Source of the DNA: Saccharospirillum impatiens DSM 12546
Lineage (GTDB): Bacteria; Pseudomonadota; Gammaproteobacteria; Pseudomonadales; Natronospirillaceae
Direction: 5' to 3'
Assembly: GCF_000423605.1 (NCBI RefSeq)
Contig: NZ_AUIH01000024.1
Span: 17,117-81,116, forward strand
DNA: 64,000 nt
The notes below the pieces were generated by a model. That model did no database searches, was not told the DNA's origin, and saw only the letters and a program-made list of their open reading frames with translations. The position numbers and the translations under genes were made by a program. Below are positions 10,145 through 21,954 of the stretch, piece by piece. Numbering within the stretch: position 1 is the first letter of the stretch; each line of letters begins with the position of its first letter.

Positions 10145-10972
10145 TTACTTCGAAGAACGACGACGAACGATGTACTTGTCCGTGCGCTTGTTCTTACGAG
10201 TTTTGTATCCCTTGGTGGGAACACCCCAAGGCGTGACCGGATGACGTCCACCCGAGGTTTTACCTTCACCACCACCGTGCGGGTGATCGACCGGGTTCAT
10301 GACAACACCACGAACCGTCGGACGGACACCACGCCAGCGAGTAGCACCGGCTTTACCCAATACACGCAAGCTATGTTCAGAGTTGCTCACTTCACCCAGG
10401 GTGGCGCGGCAATCTGACAGAACTTTACGCATTTCACCGGAACGCAAACGCAATGTGGCATAAGTGCCTTCGCGCGCGACCAGCTGAGCTGAGTTACCAG
10501 CAGAGCGGACCATTTGGCCACCCTTACCAGGCTTCATCTCGATATTGTGAATAGTCGAACCCAAAGGAATGCTGCGCAGTGGCATGGTGTTGCCCACTTT
10601 AATTGGCGCGTGCTCTCCGGATACGATCTGATCACCTGCCGTCAAACCGGCCGGCGCCAGGATGTAACGACGTTCACCGTCTGCGTACAGAACCAGGGCG
10701 ATGTTCGCAGTCCGGTTCGGATCGTATTCCAGGCGCTCAACTTTGGCATTGATGCCATCTTTGTTGCGCTTGAAATCAACCTTGCGGTAATGCGACTTGT
10801 GACCACCACCAATGTGACGCGTGGTAATGCGCCCCATGTTGTTACGGCCACCGCTCTTGGACTGCTTTTCAACCAGAGGCGCATAAGGCGCACCAGTGTG
10901 CAGTTCGGCGTTGTAAGTCTTGATAACGTGACGACGTCCAGCTGACGTCGGCTTTGCTTTAACAATAGCCAT
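10145..10972 (-). CDS. rplB: 50S ribosomal protein L2
   Basis: Core 23S rRNA-binding protein needed for subunit association and peptidyl transfer. The ATG at 10972 ([20 protein letters not shown]) gives 275 residues; an in-frame start three codons upstream does not fit the family. The catalytic-region histidine lies in the conserved [20 protein letters not shown] segment. Two SH3-like halves are complete. Confidence 0.98.
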   Translation of the reverse strand: MAIVKAKPTSAGRRHVIKTYNAELHTGAPYAPLVEKQSKSGGRNNMGRITTRHIGGGHKSHYRKVDFKRNKDGINAKVERLEYDPNRTANIALVLYADGERRYILAPAGLTAGDQIVSGEHAPIKVGNTMPLRSIPLGSTIHNIEMKPGKGGQMVRSAGNSAQLVAREGTYATLRLRSGEMRKVLSDCRATLGEVSNSEHSLRVLGKAGATRWRGVRPTVRGVVMNPVDHPHGGGEGKTSGGRHPVTPWGVPTKGYKTRKNKRTDKYIVRRRSSK

Positions 10973-10989
10973 TGTTCGCAACCCCTACC

Positions 10990-11286
10990 TTATTCTGCCG
11001 CCAGGAAATCAATTTCTTGGCCTTCAGCCAGACGAACATAGGCTTTTTTAACGTCGTTACGCTTACCAACGCCGCGCTGAGTGCGCTTTACCTTGCCCTT
11101 CTGAATCAGAGTGTGAACAGACTGAACTTTAACTTCGAACAGCTGCTCAACGGCCTTCTTGATTTCCGGCTTAGTTGCATCCTTAGCCACACGAAATACG
11201 TATTGGCCAGTGCCTTCCGCTACGATGGTCGCTTTTTCGGAGATGTGCGGACCGTAAACGACCTGATAGATACGTTCCTGGTTCAT
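10990..11286 (-). CDS. rplW: 50S ribosomal protein L23
   Basis: Tunnel-exit protein that docks trigger factor and SRP. The 98 residues begin [20 protein letters not shown] and contain the family core [20 protein letters not shown]. The start overlaps the rplD stop by 4 bp (ATGA), indicating translational coupling. Confidence 0.97.
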   Translation of the reverse strand: MNQERIYQVVYGPHISEKATIVAEGTGQYVFRVAKDATKPEIKKAVEQLFEVKVQSVHTLIQKGKVKRTQRGVGKRNDVKKAYVRLAEGQEIDFLAAE

Positions 11287-11891
11287 GCCAAAACCTCCTC
11301 AAGCTTCTTGAGCGCGGCAACAGTAATGACCACTTTTTCGTAGGCCACCAGGCTTACCGGGTTAATGCCAGCGACATCGCTGACTTCAACGTGCGGTACG
11401 TTGCGAGCAGACAAGTACAGGTTTGAATCAACGTCGTCAGACACGATCAAAGCATTGCTTACGTCCAGTTCTTTCATCTTGGACAGAAACGCTTTGGTCT
11501 TTGGCTGATCAATACCCAGACCTTCAACCACGATCAGACGGTCCTGACGGACCAGTTCAGACAGGATTGATTTCATCGCACCACGGTACATTTTACGGTT
11601 TACTTTTTGCGACCAGTCCTGAGGACGGGCTGCAAAAGTCTTACCGCCGCCAACCCAGATAGGCGAGCGAATGGTACCGGCACGAGCACGGCCTGTGCCT
11701 TTTTGACGCCAGGGCTTTTTACCGCCACCAGCTACATCAGAGCGACTCTTCTGAGCACGACTGCCTTGACGGCCGCCTGCAAGAAAAGCGTTAACGACCT
11801 GATGAACCAGGGCTTCATTGAATTCTTTGCCGAACGTCGCGTCGGAAACTTCAACCTTGGCGCTGGCTTGTCCTGCAATATTAATATCCAT
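11283..11891 (-). CDS. rplD: 50S ribosomal protein L4
   Basis: Large-subunit protein with a tunnel-lining loop. In E. coli it also represses its own S10 operon through a long leader. The 202 residues begin [20 protein letters not shown]. The loop region [20 protein letters not shown] is canonical and shows no macrolide-resistance change. It overlaps rplW by 4 bp. The leader before rpsJ looks too short for E. coli-type L4 control. Confidence 0.98.
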   Translation of the reverse strand: MDINIAGQASAKVEVSDATFGKEFNEALVHQVVNAFLAGGRQGSRAQKSRSDVAGGGKKPWRQKGTGRARAGTIRSPIWVGGGKTFAARPQDWSQKVNRKMYRGAMKSILSELVRQDRLIVVEGLGIDQPKTKAFLSKMKELDVSNALIVSDDVDSNLYLSARNVPHVEVSDVAGINPVSLVAYEKVVITVAALKKLEEVLA

Positions 11892-11901
11892 TGCTTACCT
11901 C

Positions 11902-12534
11902 TTAGCCTTTAACCGCGGGTTGAACAACAACGTGAGAACCTGTTGCACCGGGTAATGCACCCTTAATCAACAACAAGTTACGCTCTGCATCGACGCGTAC
12001 GATCTCAAGAGACTGAACCGTTGAGCGCTCAGCACCCATGTGACCAGACATCTTTTTGCCTTTCCACACACGACCTGGGGTCTGGCACTGGCCGATGGAG
12101 CCCGGTGCGCGGTGAGACAGTGAGTTACCGTGAGTGGCGTCTTGCATGCTGAAGTTGTGGCGCTTGATCGCACCAGCGAAGCCTTTACCCTTGGAGGTTC
12201 CGGTCACATCAACACGCTGACCTGCTTCGAACAGGACAACCGTCAATTCTTCGCCAGCCTTCAATTCGGCTGCTTCTTTCAGAGTGAATTCACGAGTGAA
12301 TACACCGGCTTCGACACTGGCTTTCGCATAGTGCCCTGCCTGAGACTTGGTGACGCGATTGGCACGACGAGTACCAGCGGTTAGCTGGACTGCATAGTAG
12401 CCATCGGTTTCCACGCTCTTTATTTGCGAGACCCGGTTGGGCTCGACTTCTACGACGGTCACTGGTATTGAAACGCCATCTTCTGTGAAGACGCGAGTCA
12501 TGCCAGTCTTACGACCAATCAGACCAATTGACAT
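11902..12534 (-). CDS. rplC: 50S ribosomal protein L3
   Basis: Early-assembly 23S rRNA-binding protein with an extension reaching the peptidyl-transferase centre. The 210 residues begin [20 protein letters not shown]. The extension ([20 protein letters not shown]) includes the glutamine methylated by PrmB in enterobacteria. A 114-bp gap separates it from rpsJ, with no clear signal in it. Confidence 0.98.
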   Translation of the reverse strand: MSIGLIGRKTGMTRVFTEDGVSIPVTVVEVEPNRVSQIKSVETDGYYAVQLTAGTRRANRVTKSQAGHYAKASVEAGVFTREFTLKEAAELKAGEELTVVLFEAGQRVDVTGTSKGKGFAGAIKRHNFSMQDATHGNSLSHRAPGSIGQCQTPGRVWKGKKMSGHMGAERSTVQSLEIVRVDAERNLLLIKGALPGATGSHVVVQPAVKG

Positions 12535-12648
12535 TTCTTTCTTTCCTCTATGTACGGGGCTAAAACCCGCTATGGCCGCCCAGTTACTGCGCCTGTAACC
12601 ACTTTTGGATCAACTGCAGCTTGGGCTGTTACATTAGAGACTCAGCGA

Positions 12649-12960
12649 TTAGCCGAGGCTAATCTGTACGTCCACACCTGCCGCCAAGTCCAACTTCATC
12701 AACGCATCTACGGTCTTTTCAGTTGGCTCAACGATATCCAGCATGCGCTTGTGAGTACGAATTTCGTACTGATCGCGCGCATCCTTGTTCACGTGCGGAG
12801 AGACCAGCACGGTGTAGCGTTCTCTGCGAGTCGGCAACGGGATCGGACCCCGCACCTGTGCACCAGTACGCTTAGCCGTATCGACGATCTCCTGAGTCGA
12901 AGCATCGATCAGGCGATGATCGAACGCCTTCAAGCGTATTCTGATCTTTTGGTTCTGCAT
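12649..12960 (-). CDS. rpsJ: 30S ribosomal protein S10 / NusE
   Basis: Small-subunit protein that also acts as NusE in antitermination and couples transcription to translation through NusG. The 103 residues begin [20 protein letters not shown] and end [19 protein letters not shown]. It is the first gene of the S10 operon, with a strong promoter at 13021-13049 and a leader of only about 50-60 nt. Confidence 0.98.
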   Translation of the reverse strand: MQNQKIRIRLKAFDHRLIDASTQEIVDTAKRTGAQVRGPIPLPTRRERYTVLVSPHVNKDARDQYEIRTHKRMLDIVEPTEKTVDALMKLDLAAGVDVQISLG

Positions 12961-13020
12961 GTGACCAAAGCTCCAAGATTGTTAAACAGCAATATACCCC
13001 CGGGAAATCAGGGGAGGCGT

Positions 13021-13049
13021 ATTGTATGTATCTTGAGCAGGGCTGTCAA
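13021..13049 (-). promoter_or_regulatory. Promoter of the S10 operon
   Basis: Minus strand: a perfect TTGACA -35 (13044-13049), a 17-bp spacer and TACAAT -10 (13021-13026), then the GC-rich discriminator ACGCCTCCCC. Transcription should begin near 13014, giving a leader of about 54 nt to the rpsJ ATG. Confidence 0.85.
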
Positions 13050-13108
13050 CGGCGATTAGGAAAGGAGTTTTTGGGGAGGTTTCTACTTGAAAATCAGAGG
13101 GTTAAAGC

Positions 13109-13138
13109 AAAAGAGGCGCCATGAGGCGCCTCTTTTTT
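13109..13138 (-). terminator. Rho-independent terminator after tuf copy 1
   Basis: AAAAGAGGCGCC, a 4-nt loop, then GGCGCCTCTTTTTT. The stem is GC-rich with a T tract on either strand, so it can end the rpsL-rpsG-fusA-tuf transcript just before the S10 promoter. Confidence 0.8.
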
Positions 13139-13163
13139 AGCTGCGAGCTTTAAGCTTCGAGCT

Positions 13164-13198
13164 GCGAGCCGTTACTAATCGCTCATAGCTCTCAGCTC
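13164..13198. repeat. tuf 3'-flanking repeat, copy 1
   Basis: A 35-bp stretch just after tuf copy 1 matches 30192-30226 after tuf copy 2 at about 31 of 35 positions. It includes the identical 19-mer CGCTCATAGCTCTCAGCTC (13180-13198). The neighbouring AGCTNCGAGC-like words suggest a small palindromic repeat family. It may also be the tail of the tuf gene-conversion tract. Confidence 0.6.
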
Positions 13199-13209
13199 GA
13201 CGCTCCGCT

Positions 13210-14406
13210 TTACTTGATGATCTTCGCTACAACACCCGCACCTACGGTGCGGCCGCCTTCACGAATCGCAAAACGCAGACCTTCGTCCATCGCGATCGGA
13301 GCGATCAGGGTAACGTCCATCTTGACGTTATCGCCTGGCATGACCATCTCTACGCCTTCCGGCAGTTCACAGGCACCGGTTACGTCGGTGGTGCGGAAGT
13401 AGAACTGCGGACGGTAGCCTTTGAAGAATGGCGTGTGACGGCCACCTTCGTCTTTGCTCAGCACGTATACTTCAGCTTCGAACGTGGTGTGCGGCGTGAT
13501 TGAACCCGGCTTGGCCAGTACCTGACCACGCTCGATGTCATCACGCTTGGTGCCACGCAGCAGCGCGCCAATGTTCTCACCGGCACGACCTTCATCGAGC
13601 AGCTTGCGGAACATTTCAACACCGGTAACAACGGTCTTGGTGGTGTCGTGGATACCAATAACTTCCACTTCTTCACCAGACTTGATGATGCCACGCTCAA
13701 CACGACCGGTTACAACCGTACCGCGACCGGAGATCGAGAATACGTCTTCAATAGGCATCAGGAACGGCTGATCAATCGCGCGCTCCGGCTCTGGAATGTA
13801 GCTATCCAGCGCTTCAACCAGCTTCTTAACAGCGGTTGTGCCCATTTCGTTGTCGTCTTTGCCTTCCAGCGCCATCAGCGCAGAGCCGATGATGATCGGC
13901 GTGTCGTCGCCCGGGAAGTCATACATGGACAGCAGGTCACGCACTTCCATCTCAACCAGTTCCAGCAACTCGTCATCGTCGACCATGTCCGCTTTGTTCA
14001 GGAACACAACGATGAAGGGTACGCCGACCTGACGGGACAGCAGGATGTGCTCACGCGTTTGCGGCATCGGGCCGTCAGCAGCGGAACAGACCAGGATAGC
14101 GCCGTCCATCTGAGCCGCACCGGTGATCATGTTTTTCACATAGTCGGCGTGGCCCGGGCAGTCAACGTGCGCATAGTGACGAGCCGGTGAATCGTATTCA
14201 ACGTGAGAGGTCGCGATGGTGATACCACGCTCACGCTCTTCCGGTGCGTTGTCGATGCCGTCAAACGCAACGGAGGCGCCTGTGCCCCACACTTCGTGAC
14301 AAACGCGCGTCAGCGCGGCGGTCAAAGTCGTTTTACCGTGGTCAACGTGACCGATGGTGCCGACGTTTACGTGCGGCTTGGTACGTTCAAAAGTAGCCTT
14401 AGACAT
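13210..14406 (-). CDS. tufA: Elongation factor Tu, copy 1 (str operon)
   Basis: GTPase that delivers aminoacyl-tRNA to the ribosome. It has 398 residues: a GTPase domain with P-loop [13 protein letters not shown] and NKAD, then two beta-barrel domains ending [11 protein letters not shown]. It differs from the second copy at only three residues: Asp versus Glu in VDD(D/E)ELLELV, Thr versus Arg in ITPHT(T/R)FEAEVY, and Lys versus Glu at the C-terminus. Thr in domain 2/3 is the unusual one, since a basic residue is common there. It follows fusA by 30 bp and is the end of the str operon. Confidence 0.98.
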   Translation of the reverse strand: MSKATFERTKPHVNVGTIGHVDHGKTTLTAALTRVCHEVWGTGASVAFDGIDNAPEERERGITIATSHVEYDSPARHYAHVDCPGHADYVKNMITGAAQMDGAILVCSAADGPMPQTREHILLSRQVGVPFIVVFLNKADMVDDDELLELVEMEVRDLLSMYDFPGDDTPIIIGSALMALEGKDDNEMGTTAVKKLVEALDSYIPEPERAIDQPFLMPIEDVFSISGRGTVVTGRVERGIIKSGEEVEVIGIHDTTKTVVTGVEMFRKLLDEGRAGENIGALLRGTKRDDIERGQVLAKPGSITPHTTFEAEVYVLSKDEGGRHTPFFKGYRPQFYFRTTDVTGACELPEGVEMVMPGDNVKMDVTLIAPIAMDEGLRFAIREGGRTVGAGVVAKIIK

Positions 14407-14436
14407 GGTGTCTTCCTCTAAGTTAGCTCAAAAAGA

Positions 14437-16536
14437 TCAAGACTTCTTGATAATTTCTTCAACGATGTTCATCGGGGCTTCTTTGTAGCCTGAGAATTCC
14501 ATCACGTAAGAGGCACGGCCCTGAGACATGGAACGCAGGTCCGTAGCGTATCCGAACATTTCGGACAGTGGCACCTCAGCATTGATGATCTTGCCCGACG
14601 GGCTGTCTTCCATGCCTGAAACTGTGCCGCGACGACGGTTAAGGTCGCCCATAACGTCACCCATGTAGTCTTCCGGTGTTACCACCTCAACACTCATCAT
14701 GGGCTCAAGCAATGCCGGGCTCGCCTGTTCCTTCAACTTTTTGACAGCCATGGAGGCAGCCACTTTAAAGGCCATCTCGTTGGAGTCAACATCGTGGTAG
14801 GAACCGTCATGAAGAGTGGCTTTCATGCCGAGCAGTGGATAGCCCGCCAGAATACCGTTCTTCATTTGCTCCTGGATACCTTTCTCAACCGCAGGGATGT
14901 ACTCCTTCGGTACGGAACCACCAACGATTTCGTTGACGAAAACCAGCTTTTCGGCATTCTCGTCGTCAGCTGGTTCAAACTTGATCACAACGTGACCGTA
15001 TTGACCGCGACCACCCGACTGCTTGGCAAACTTGGAGTCGATATCACATGCATTGCGAATCCGCTCACGATAGGCGACCTGAGGTGCACCAACGTTTGCT
15101 TCGACTTTAAATTCGCGCTTCATCCGGTCAACCAGAACGTCCAGGTGCAATTCACCCTGACCGCCAATGATGGTTTGGCCGGTTTCTTCGTCGGTACGAA
15201 CCGTAAAAGAGGGATCTTCCTGAGCCAGTTTGCCCAGAGCAATACCCATCTTTTCCTGGTCTGCTTTCGACTTCGGCTCAACGGCTACGTGAATAACCGG
15301 ATCCGGGAAGTCCATGCGCTCCAGGGTAATCGGGTTGGCCGGGTCACACAAAGTGTCACCTGTGGTCACATCCTTCATACCGATCAGTGCGCCGATGTCG
15401 CCAGCCAGCAGCTCTTTGATCTCTTCACGGTTGTTTGAGTGCATCTGCACCATACGACCAACGCGCTCGCGCTTGCCTTTAACCGGGTTGAGGATCTGAT
15501 CACCGCTCTTGACGACACCGCCGTATACGCGGATGAACGTCAATGTTCCGACAAAGGGGTCTGTCGCGATTTTGAACGCCAGCGCGTTAAACGGGGCATC
15601 ATCATCAACCTTGACCGCTTTCATCGTCTCGCCGTCATCAAGGGTACCCTCGATGGCACGGACCTGAGTCGGTGAAGGCATGTATTCGATAACGCTGTCC
15701 AGTACCGCCTGAACGCCTTTGTTTTTAAAGGCAGAGCCGCAGTGAGTCAGAACGATTTCACCGGCCAGGGTACGTATGCGCAAACCAGCCTTGATGTCGT
15801 CTTCCTCAAGAGTCTCAGACTCCATGTACTTTTCCATCAGTTCGTCGTTGGCTTCAGCCGCAGCTTCTACCATCTGAACACGGAATTCTTCAGCCTTTTC
15901 CTGCAGATTTGCCGGAATATCTTCCAGCGTAAAGGTCATGCCCTGGTCTTCTTCATTCCAGATAATGGCCTTCATCTTAACCAGGTCAATCACGCCTGAG
16001 AACTCGTCTTCCGCACCGATCGGAATCTGAATCGGTACCGGGTTTGCACCCAGACGCTCTTTCAGCTGCTTGACGACGCGGTAGAAGTCAGCACCGGCAC
16101 GGTCCATCTTGTTGACGAATACCATGCGCGGAACTTCGTAGCGGTTAGCCTGACGCCATACGGTCTCAGTCTGCGGTTGTACGCCTGAAGAACCACACAA
16201 CACAACAACAGCACCGTCAAGCACCCGCAGTGAACGCTCAACTTCAATGGTGAAGTCAACGTGCCCCGGAGTGTCGATGATGTTGATGCGGTGTTCATCG
16301 AACTGCTTGGCCATACCTTGCCAGAAACAGGTAGTCGCAGCCGAGGTAATGGTAATACCCCGCTCCTGCTCCTGCTCCATCCAGTCCATGGTGGCGGCGC
16401 CATCATGGACTTCACCGATCTTGTGCGACAAGCCGGTGTAAAAAAGTACGCGCTCGGTAGTCGTCGTCTTACCGGCGTCTACGTGCGCGACGATACCAAT
16501 GTTACGGTACCGGTTAAGCGGAGTTTTACGAGCCAC
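14437..16536 (-). CDS. fusA: Elongation factor G
   Basis: Translocation GTPase. The 699 residues are laid out as domains I-V. The P-loop [15 protein letters not shown] lies near residue 17, then [20 protein letters not shown] and [11 protein letters not shown]. The C-terminal part includes [15 protein letters not shown] and ends VEEIIKKS. It lies between rpsG and tuf in the str operon. Length and start [20 protein letters not shown] match the main housekeeping EF-G, not the EF-G2 paralogue. Confidence 0.98.
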   Translation of the reverse strand: MARKTPLNRYRNIGIVAHVDAGKTTTTERVLFYTGLSHKIGEVHDGAATMDWMEQEQERGITITSAATTCFWQGMAKQFDEHRINIIDTPGHVDFTIEVERSLRVLDGAVVVLCGSSGVQPQTETVWRQANRYEVPRMVFVNKMDRAGADFYRVVKQLKERLGANPVPIQIPIGAEDEFSGVIDLVKMKAIIWNEEDQGMTFTLEDIPANLQEKAEEFRVQMVEAAAEANDELMEKYMESETLEEDDIKAGLRIRTLAGEIVLTHCGSAFKNKGVQAVLDSVIEYMPSPTQVRAIEGTLDDGETMKAVKVDDDAPFNALAFKIATDPFVGTLTFIRVYGGVVKSGDQILNPVKGKRERVGRMVQMHSNNREEIKELLAGDIGALIGMKDVTTGDTLCDPANPITLERMDFPDPVIHVAVEPKSKADQEKMGIALGKLAQEDPSFTVRTDEETGQTIIGGQGELHLDVLVDRMKREFKVEANVGAPQVAYRERIRNACDIDSKFAKQSGGRGQYGHVVIKFEPADDENAEKLVFVNEIVGGSVPKEYIPAVEKGIQEQMKNGILAGYPLLGMKATLHDGSYHDVDSNEMAFKVAASMAVKKLKEQASPALLEPMMSVEVVTPEDYMGDVMGDLNRRRGTVSGMEDSPSGKIINAEVPLSEMFGYATDLRSMSQGRASYVMEFSGYKEAPMNIVEEIIKKS

Positions 16537-16574
16537 AACTCTTTCTCCTTAACAGAAAATGTTTGCTCTAAAGC

Positions 16575-17162
<588 letters not shown>

Positions 17163-17172
17163 TCAAATGGTT

Positions 17173-17547
17173 TTAGCCCTTAGGCCGCTTGGTACCGTAC
17201 TTGGAACGTGCCTGCTTACGGTTGGCAACGCCAGACGTATCCAGTGAGCCACGAACCGTGTGGTAACGAACACCTGGCAAGTCTTTAACACGACCGCCAC
17301 GGATCAGTACAACCGAGTGCTCTTGCAGGTTGTGACCTTCACCACCGATGTAGGATGACACCTCGAAACCATTTGTCAGTCGTACACGACAAACTTTACG
17401 CAAAGCCGAGTTCGGCTTCTTCGGGGTGGTTGTGTACACACGGGTGCATACACCACGACGTTGCGGGCAGCCTTCGAGGGCCCGAACATCGCTTGCGACC
17501 GCTTTGCGCTTACGCGGCTTACGGACGAGCTGGTTAATTGTAGCCAT
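17173..17547 (-). CDS. rpsL: 30S ribosomal protein S12
   Basis: Decoding-centre protein and streptomycin-resistance locus. The 124 residues begin [20 protein letters not shown]. The two loops that carry streptomycin-resistance changes read [12 protein letters not shown] and [13 protein letters not shown], both with the sensitive-type lysines. This is the first gene of the str operon, with its own promoter at 17628-17656. Confidence 0.98.
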   Translation of the reverse strand: MATINQLVRKPRKRKAVASDVRALEGCPQRRGVCTRVYTTTPKKPNSALRKVCRVRLTNGFEVSSYIGGEGHNLQEHSVVLIRGGRVKDLPGVRYHTVRGSLDTSGVANRKQARSKYGTKRPKG

Positions 17548-17627
17548 TAAAGCCTCTCTAAAAGTTCACTTCTCATTACACGACAGCACCCGGATGGCGA
17601 GCCAACCGGGTCCTGTAGGGAGCGCGC

Positions 17628-17656
17628 ATTTTAGTGATCGCGCATTTCTTAGTCAA
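17628..17656 (-). promoter_or_regulatory. Promoter of the str operon (rpsL-rpsG-fusA-tuf)
   Basis: Minus strand: TTGACT (17651-17656), a 17-bp spacer and TAAAAT (17628-17633), followed by the GC-rich discriminator GCGCGCTCCC. It lies in the 122-bp gap between rpoC and rpsL. A perfect 16-bp palindrome lies immediately upstream (17658-17673). Confidence 0.8.
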
Positions 17657-17657
17657 C

Positions 17658-17673
17658 GTAAGCGTTCGCTTAC
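17658..17673. repeat. Perfect 16-bp palindrome at the rpoC stop codon
   Basis: GTAAGCGAACGCTTAC is its own reverse complement. It spans the rpoC stop codon and ends 1 bp before the -35 of the str promoter. There is no T tract after it, so it does not look like a terminator. It may be an operator-like site or part of an RNA hairpin at the rpoC 3' end. Confidence 0.5.
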
Positions 17674-20600
17674 TTGTTGAGCGCCTGACTGAGCGCCGCT
17701 TCTACATCAGATGCACTGATCGATGGTTTCTCACCGGTGCGTTCCAGACGTTTACGACGGCGTTCGGCATGATAGGCCAGGCCTGTACCTGCCGGAATCA
17801 GTCGACCAACGACCACATTTTCCTTCAGACCGCGCAAGTAATCGCGCTTGCCCGTGACCGCACCTTCGGTCAATACCCGAGTGGTTTCCTGGAAGGACGC
17901 CGCCGAGATAAAGGATTCTGTTGCCAGAGAAGCCTTGGTGATACCCAGCAAGACACGCTCAAATCGAGCCACTTCCTGTTTCTCAACGTTGGCTTTCTCA
18001 TTCGCCTCGAGCAACTGGTTGTATTCAACCTGATCGCCCTTGATGAAGTTTGTATCGCCGTTATCCAGCACCATTGCTTTGCGCAGCATCTGACGAACAA
18101 TCACTTCGATGTGCTTGTCGTTAATGGTTACACCCTGCAAACGGTAAACTTCCTGGATCTCATCAACAATGTACCGAGCCAGTGCCTCGACACCGCGGAC
18201 CCGCAGGATATCGTGCGGATTCATCGGACCGTCAGAGATCACCTCGCCCTTTTCGACCTGCTCACCTTCGAAGACGTTCAACTGGCGCCACTTGGGAATC
18301 AGCTCTTCGTAAGCATCCGAACCATCGGTTGGAGTGATCACCAGGCGTTTCTTGCCCTTGGTTTCCTTGCCAAAGCCAACGGTTCCCGAAATCTCAGCCA
18401 GAATGGCCGCTTCTTTCGGCTTGCGGGCTTCAAACAAGTCGGCCACACGAGGCAGACCCCCGGTGATGTCACGGTTACCCGAGGTTTCCTGTGGAATCCG
18501 GGCTATAACGTCACCAATCTTGATTACATCACCGTCTGACAGGCTCAGGAAGGAACCGTCAGGCAGGAAGTACTGAACCGGCTGATTGGTGTTACCAATC
18601 ATGATTTCATTGCCTTCCGGATCCAGCAGCTTCACCAGCGGGCGAATTTCCTTACCGGCCGCATTACGCTGGCCCTGAGGAATAACCTCGATGGTGCCGA
18701 CACCGGTCAGCTCATCAATCTTACGGTTGGTAGTGATGCCTTCATCCATACCAATAAAGGCAATCTTACCGTTCGACTCACCGATGATCGGGTGAGTGTG
18801 CGGATCCCATTTGGCAACGATCTGGCCAGCTTCAACCGCCGCACCGTCGTCAACGCTGATCACTGCACCGTAAGGCAGCTTGTACTTCTCACGCTCACGA
18901 CCGTGCTCATCAGAAACCGCCAGAACACCAGAGCGGCTAACGGCAACCAGATCACCATCGGCCCGGGTCACGGTTTTCAGATTACGCAAGGCTACTTTAC
19001 CGCCGTGCTTGACCTGAACGCTGTCGGATGCAGTGGCACGTGACGCGGCACCACCAATGTGGAACGTCCGCATGGTCAGCTGTGTGCCGGGCTCACCAAT
19101 CGACTGAGCAGCGATAATACCGATTGCCTCACCGATGTTGACCCGATGACCGCGGGCAAGATCGCGACCGTAGCACTGGGCGCACAGGCCGTAGCGAGTT
19201 TTACAGCTGATCGCTGAACGGATCTTGACCTGGTCAACACCCCATTCGTCGAGCTTTTTCACCCAGGCTTCATCAAGCATGGTACCGGCCGGTACCCAGG
19301 TTTCACGGCTGACCGGGTCGATAACGTCGGTTGCAACAACACGACCCAGTACTTGCTGGCCCAGACCCAGAACGACGTCACCGCCTTCAATGATCGGCTC
19401 AACAATAACACCTTCCTGCGTGCCGCAATCTTCTTCAGTGATCACCACGTCCTGTGCAACGTCAACCAGGCGGCGTGTCAGGTAACCGGAGTTCGCTGTT
19501 TTAAGAGCGGTATCGGCCAGACCTTTACGAGCACCGTGGGTCGAAATGAAGTACTCACCGACCGACAAACCTTCACGGAAGTTGGCTTTAATCGGGTTTT
19601 CAATGATCGAGCCATCCGGCTTCGCCATCAGACCACGCATACCGGCCAGCTGACGAATCTGTGCCGGGCTACCCCGGGCGCCGGAGTCGGCCATGATGTA
19701 CACCGAGTTGAACGATTCCTGCTCAACTTCGTTGCCGTCACGGTCGATCACGGTTTCCTTGGAGATGCCTTCCATCATCGCACGGGCAATCTGATCGTTG
19801 GCACGTGACCAAATATCGACAACCTTGTTGTACTTCTCGCCCTGGGTTACCAGACCGGCCGCGAACTGCTCTTCGATGTCCTGAACTTCAGCCTCAGCCT
19901 TGCCCAGAATCTCGAGTTTGGCTTTCGGAATGACAAAGTCGTTCACACCAATGGACGAGCCAGAACGGGTGGCGTAGCTGAAACCCATGTACATGATCTG
20001 GTCAGCAAAAATCACCGTTTCTTTCAGACCAACACGACGATAGCACTCGTTCAGCAGTCCACTGATCGCCTTCTTCTTCATCGCCTGGTTGACCAGCTCA
20101 TAGGGCAGGCCATCCGGAACGATCGAGAAAAGAATTGACCGGCCAACGGTGGTATCAACGATGGACGTGGCGTCAATCGCCTCGCCTTCGCTGTTTTCAT
20201 ACACTTCGCGCAGGCGAACCTTAACCTTGGCTTGCAAGGCGACTTCACCGGCACCATAGGCACGCTGAACTTCTTCGATGTTCGAGAACACCATGCCTTC
20301 GCCTTTGGCGTTAACGCGCTCACGGGTCATGTAATACAGACCCAGAACCACGTCCTGTGACGGCACGATGATCGGCTCGCCACTGGCCGGAGACAGCACG
20401 TTGTTCGTCGACATCATCAGAGCACGAGCTTCAAGCTGAGCTTCCAGAGTCAGCGGTACGTGAACCGCCATCTGGTCACCGTCGAAGTCGGCGTTGTACG
20501 CCGCACAAACCAGCGGGTGCAACTGAATCGCTTTACCTTCAATCAATACTGGCTCAAACGCCTGGATACCCAGACGGTGAAGCGTAGGTGCACGGTTCAG

Positions 20601-21866
20601 CATGACCGGGTGCTCGCGAATCACTTCATCCAGAATGTCCCAGACAACCGCTTCTTCACGCTCGACCATCTTCTTCGCAGCTTTGATCGTTGTCGCCAGA
20701 CCGCGGTGCTCCAGCTTGCTGAAGATAAACGGCTTGAACAGCTCCAGAGCCATTTTCTTGGGCAGACCACACTGGTGCAGACGCAAGGTCGGGCCTACCA
20801 CGATCACCGAACGACCAGAGTAATCGACACGCTTACCAAGCAGGTTCTGACGGAAACGACCCTGCTTACCCTTGATCATGTCAGCCAGAGATTTCAGCGG
20901 ACGACGATTAGAGCCTGTGATAGCACGACCGCGACGACCGTTGTCGAGCAACGCATCAACAGATTCCTGCAGCATGCGCTTTTCGTTACGCACGATGATA
21001 TCCGGCGCAGCCAGCTCAAGCAGGCGCTTGAGACGGTTGTTCCGGTTGATCACACGACGGTACAAGTCGTTCAGGTCCGAGGTGGCAAAACGGCCGCCAT
21101 CGAGCGGTACCAGAGGACGCAAATCCGGTGGCAGCACAGGCAGAACCGTCATCACCATCCATTCGGGCTTGTTGCCTGATTTTTCAAAGGCTTCAAGCAG
21201 CTTCAGACGCTTGGACAGCTTCTTGATCTTGGTTTCAGAATTGGTGGCAGGGATTTCTTCGCGCAATTGCGCGGTCTCACCGACCAGGTCGATGCTATCC
21301 AGCAACTTCTGAATGGCCTCGGCACCCATACGGGCATCGAAGTCATCACCAAATTCTTCAATGGCTTCGTAGTATTCCTCGTCGGTCAGCAACTGACCTT
21401 TCTCCAGACTGGTGAGGCCCGGATCGATAACGACAAAGCTTTCGTAATAGAGGATGCGCTCAATATCACGCAACGTCATATCCAGCATCAAACCGATGCG
21501 AGACGGCAGTGATTTCAGGAACCAGATGTGGGCAACGGGCGCAGCCAGCTCAATATGGCCCATGCGCTCACGACGCACCTTGGCCTGAGTCACTTCAACG
21601 CCGCACTTCTCACAAATTACGCCACGATGCTTCAGGCGCTTGTATTTGCCACACAGGCACTCGTAATCCTTGATAGGACCAAAGATACGGGCGCAGAACA
21701 GGCCATCACGTTCCGGCTTGAAAGTCCGGTAGTTGATGGTCTCAGGCTTCTTCACCTCGCCAAAAGACCAAGACCGGATCATGTCCGGTGAGGCCAGGCC
21801 AATGCGGATCGAGTCAAACTCTTCCGACTGACCCTGAGATTTCAACAGATTCAGCAAATCTTTCAT
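17670..21866 (-). CDS. rpoC: RNA polymerase beta' subunit
   Basis: Largest subunit of RNA polymerase, carrying the catalytic magnesium. The second of two adjacent ATGs (21866, [20 protein letters not shown]) is preferred from the family N-terminus and spacing to GGAG, giving 1398 residues. The N-terminal zinc site ([19 protein letters not shown]), the catalytic loop [12 protein letters not shown] and the second zinc cluster ([15 protein letters not shown]) are intact. It follows rpoB by 88 bp. Confidence 0.98.
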   Translation of the reverse strand: MKDLLNLLKSQGQSEEFDSIRIGLASPDMIRSWSFGEVKKPETINYRTFKPERDGLFCARIFGPIKDYECLCGKYKRLKHRGVICEKCGVEVTQAKVRRERMGHIELAAPVAHIWFLKSLPSRIGLMLDMTLRDIERILYYESFVVIDPGLTSLEKGQLLTDEEYYEAIEEFGDDFDARMGAEAIQKLLDSIDLVGETAQLREEIPATNSETKIKKLSKRLKLLEAFEKSGNKPEWMVMTVLPVLPPDLRPLVPLDGGRFATSDLNDLYRRVINRNNRLKRLLELAAPDIIVRNEKRMLQESVDALLDNGRRGRAITGSNRRPLKSLADMIKGKQGRFRQNLLGKRVDYSGRSVIVVGPTLRLHQCGLPKKMALELFKPFIFSKLEHRGLATTIKAAKKMVEREEAVVWDILDEVIREHPVMLNRAPTLHRLGIQAFEPVLIEGKAIQLHPLVCAAYNADFDGDQMAVHVPLTLEAQLEARALMMSTNNVLSPASGEPIIVPSQDVVLGLYYMTRERVNAKGEGMVFSNIEEVQRAYGAGEVALQAKVKVRLREVYENSEGEAIDATSIVDTTVGRSILFSIVPDGLPYELVNQAMKKKAISGLLNECYRRVGLKETVIFADQIMYMGFSYATRSGSSIGVNDFVIPKAKLEILGKAEAEVQDIEEQFAAGLVTQGEKYNKVVDIWSRANDQIARAMMEGISKETVIDRDGNEVEQESFNSVYIMADSGARGSPAQIRQLAGMRGLMAKPDGSIIENPIKANFREGLSVGEYFISTHGARKGLADTALKTANSGYLTRRLVDVAQDVVITEEDCGTQEGVIVEPIIEGGDVVLGLGQQVLGRVVATDVIDPVSRETWVPAGTMLDEAWVKKLDEWGVDQVKIRSAISCKTRYGLCAQCYGRDLARGHRVNIGEAIGIIAAQSIGEPGTQLTMRTFHIGGAASRATASDSVQVKHGGKVALRNLKTVTRADGDLVAVSRSGVLAVSDEHGREREKYKLPYGAVISVDDGAAVEAGQIVAKWDPHTHPIIGESNGKIAFIGMDEGITTNRKIDELTGVGTIEVIPQGQRNAAGKEIRPLVKLLDPEGNEIMIGNTNQPVQYFLPDGSFLSLSDGDVIKIGDVIARIPQETSGNRDITGGLPRVADLFEARKPKEAAILAEISGTVGFGKETKGKKRLVITPTDGSDAYEELIPKWRQLNVFEGEQVEKGEVISDGPMNPHDILRVRGVEALARYIVDEIQEVYRLQGVTINDKHIEVIVRQMLRKAMVLDNGDTNFIKGDQVEYNQLLEANEKANVEKQEVARFERVLLGITKASLATESFISAASFQETTRVLTEGAVTGKRDYLRGLKENVVVGRLIPAGTGLAYHAERRRKRLERTGEKPSISASDVEAALSQALNK

Positions 21867-21954
21867 CATTCAGCTCCGAAAGGAGTGGCTTCAGGCGGCC
21901 CGAAGGCCGCCCAACCGTTGTCAGGTGCAGGCCGGTTACCCGGCCCACCCGACC

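Noticed and set aside
13049..13209. Mobile element after tuf copy 1
   Set aside because: The AGCTGCGAGC-like words are short palindromic repeats; there is no transposase or target duplication.
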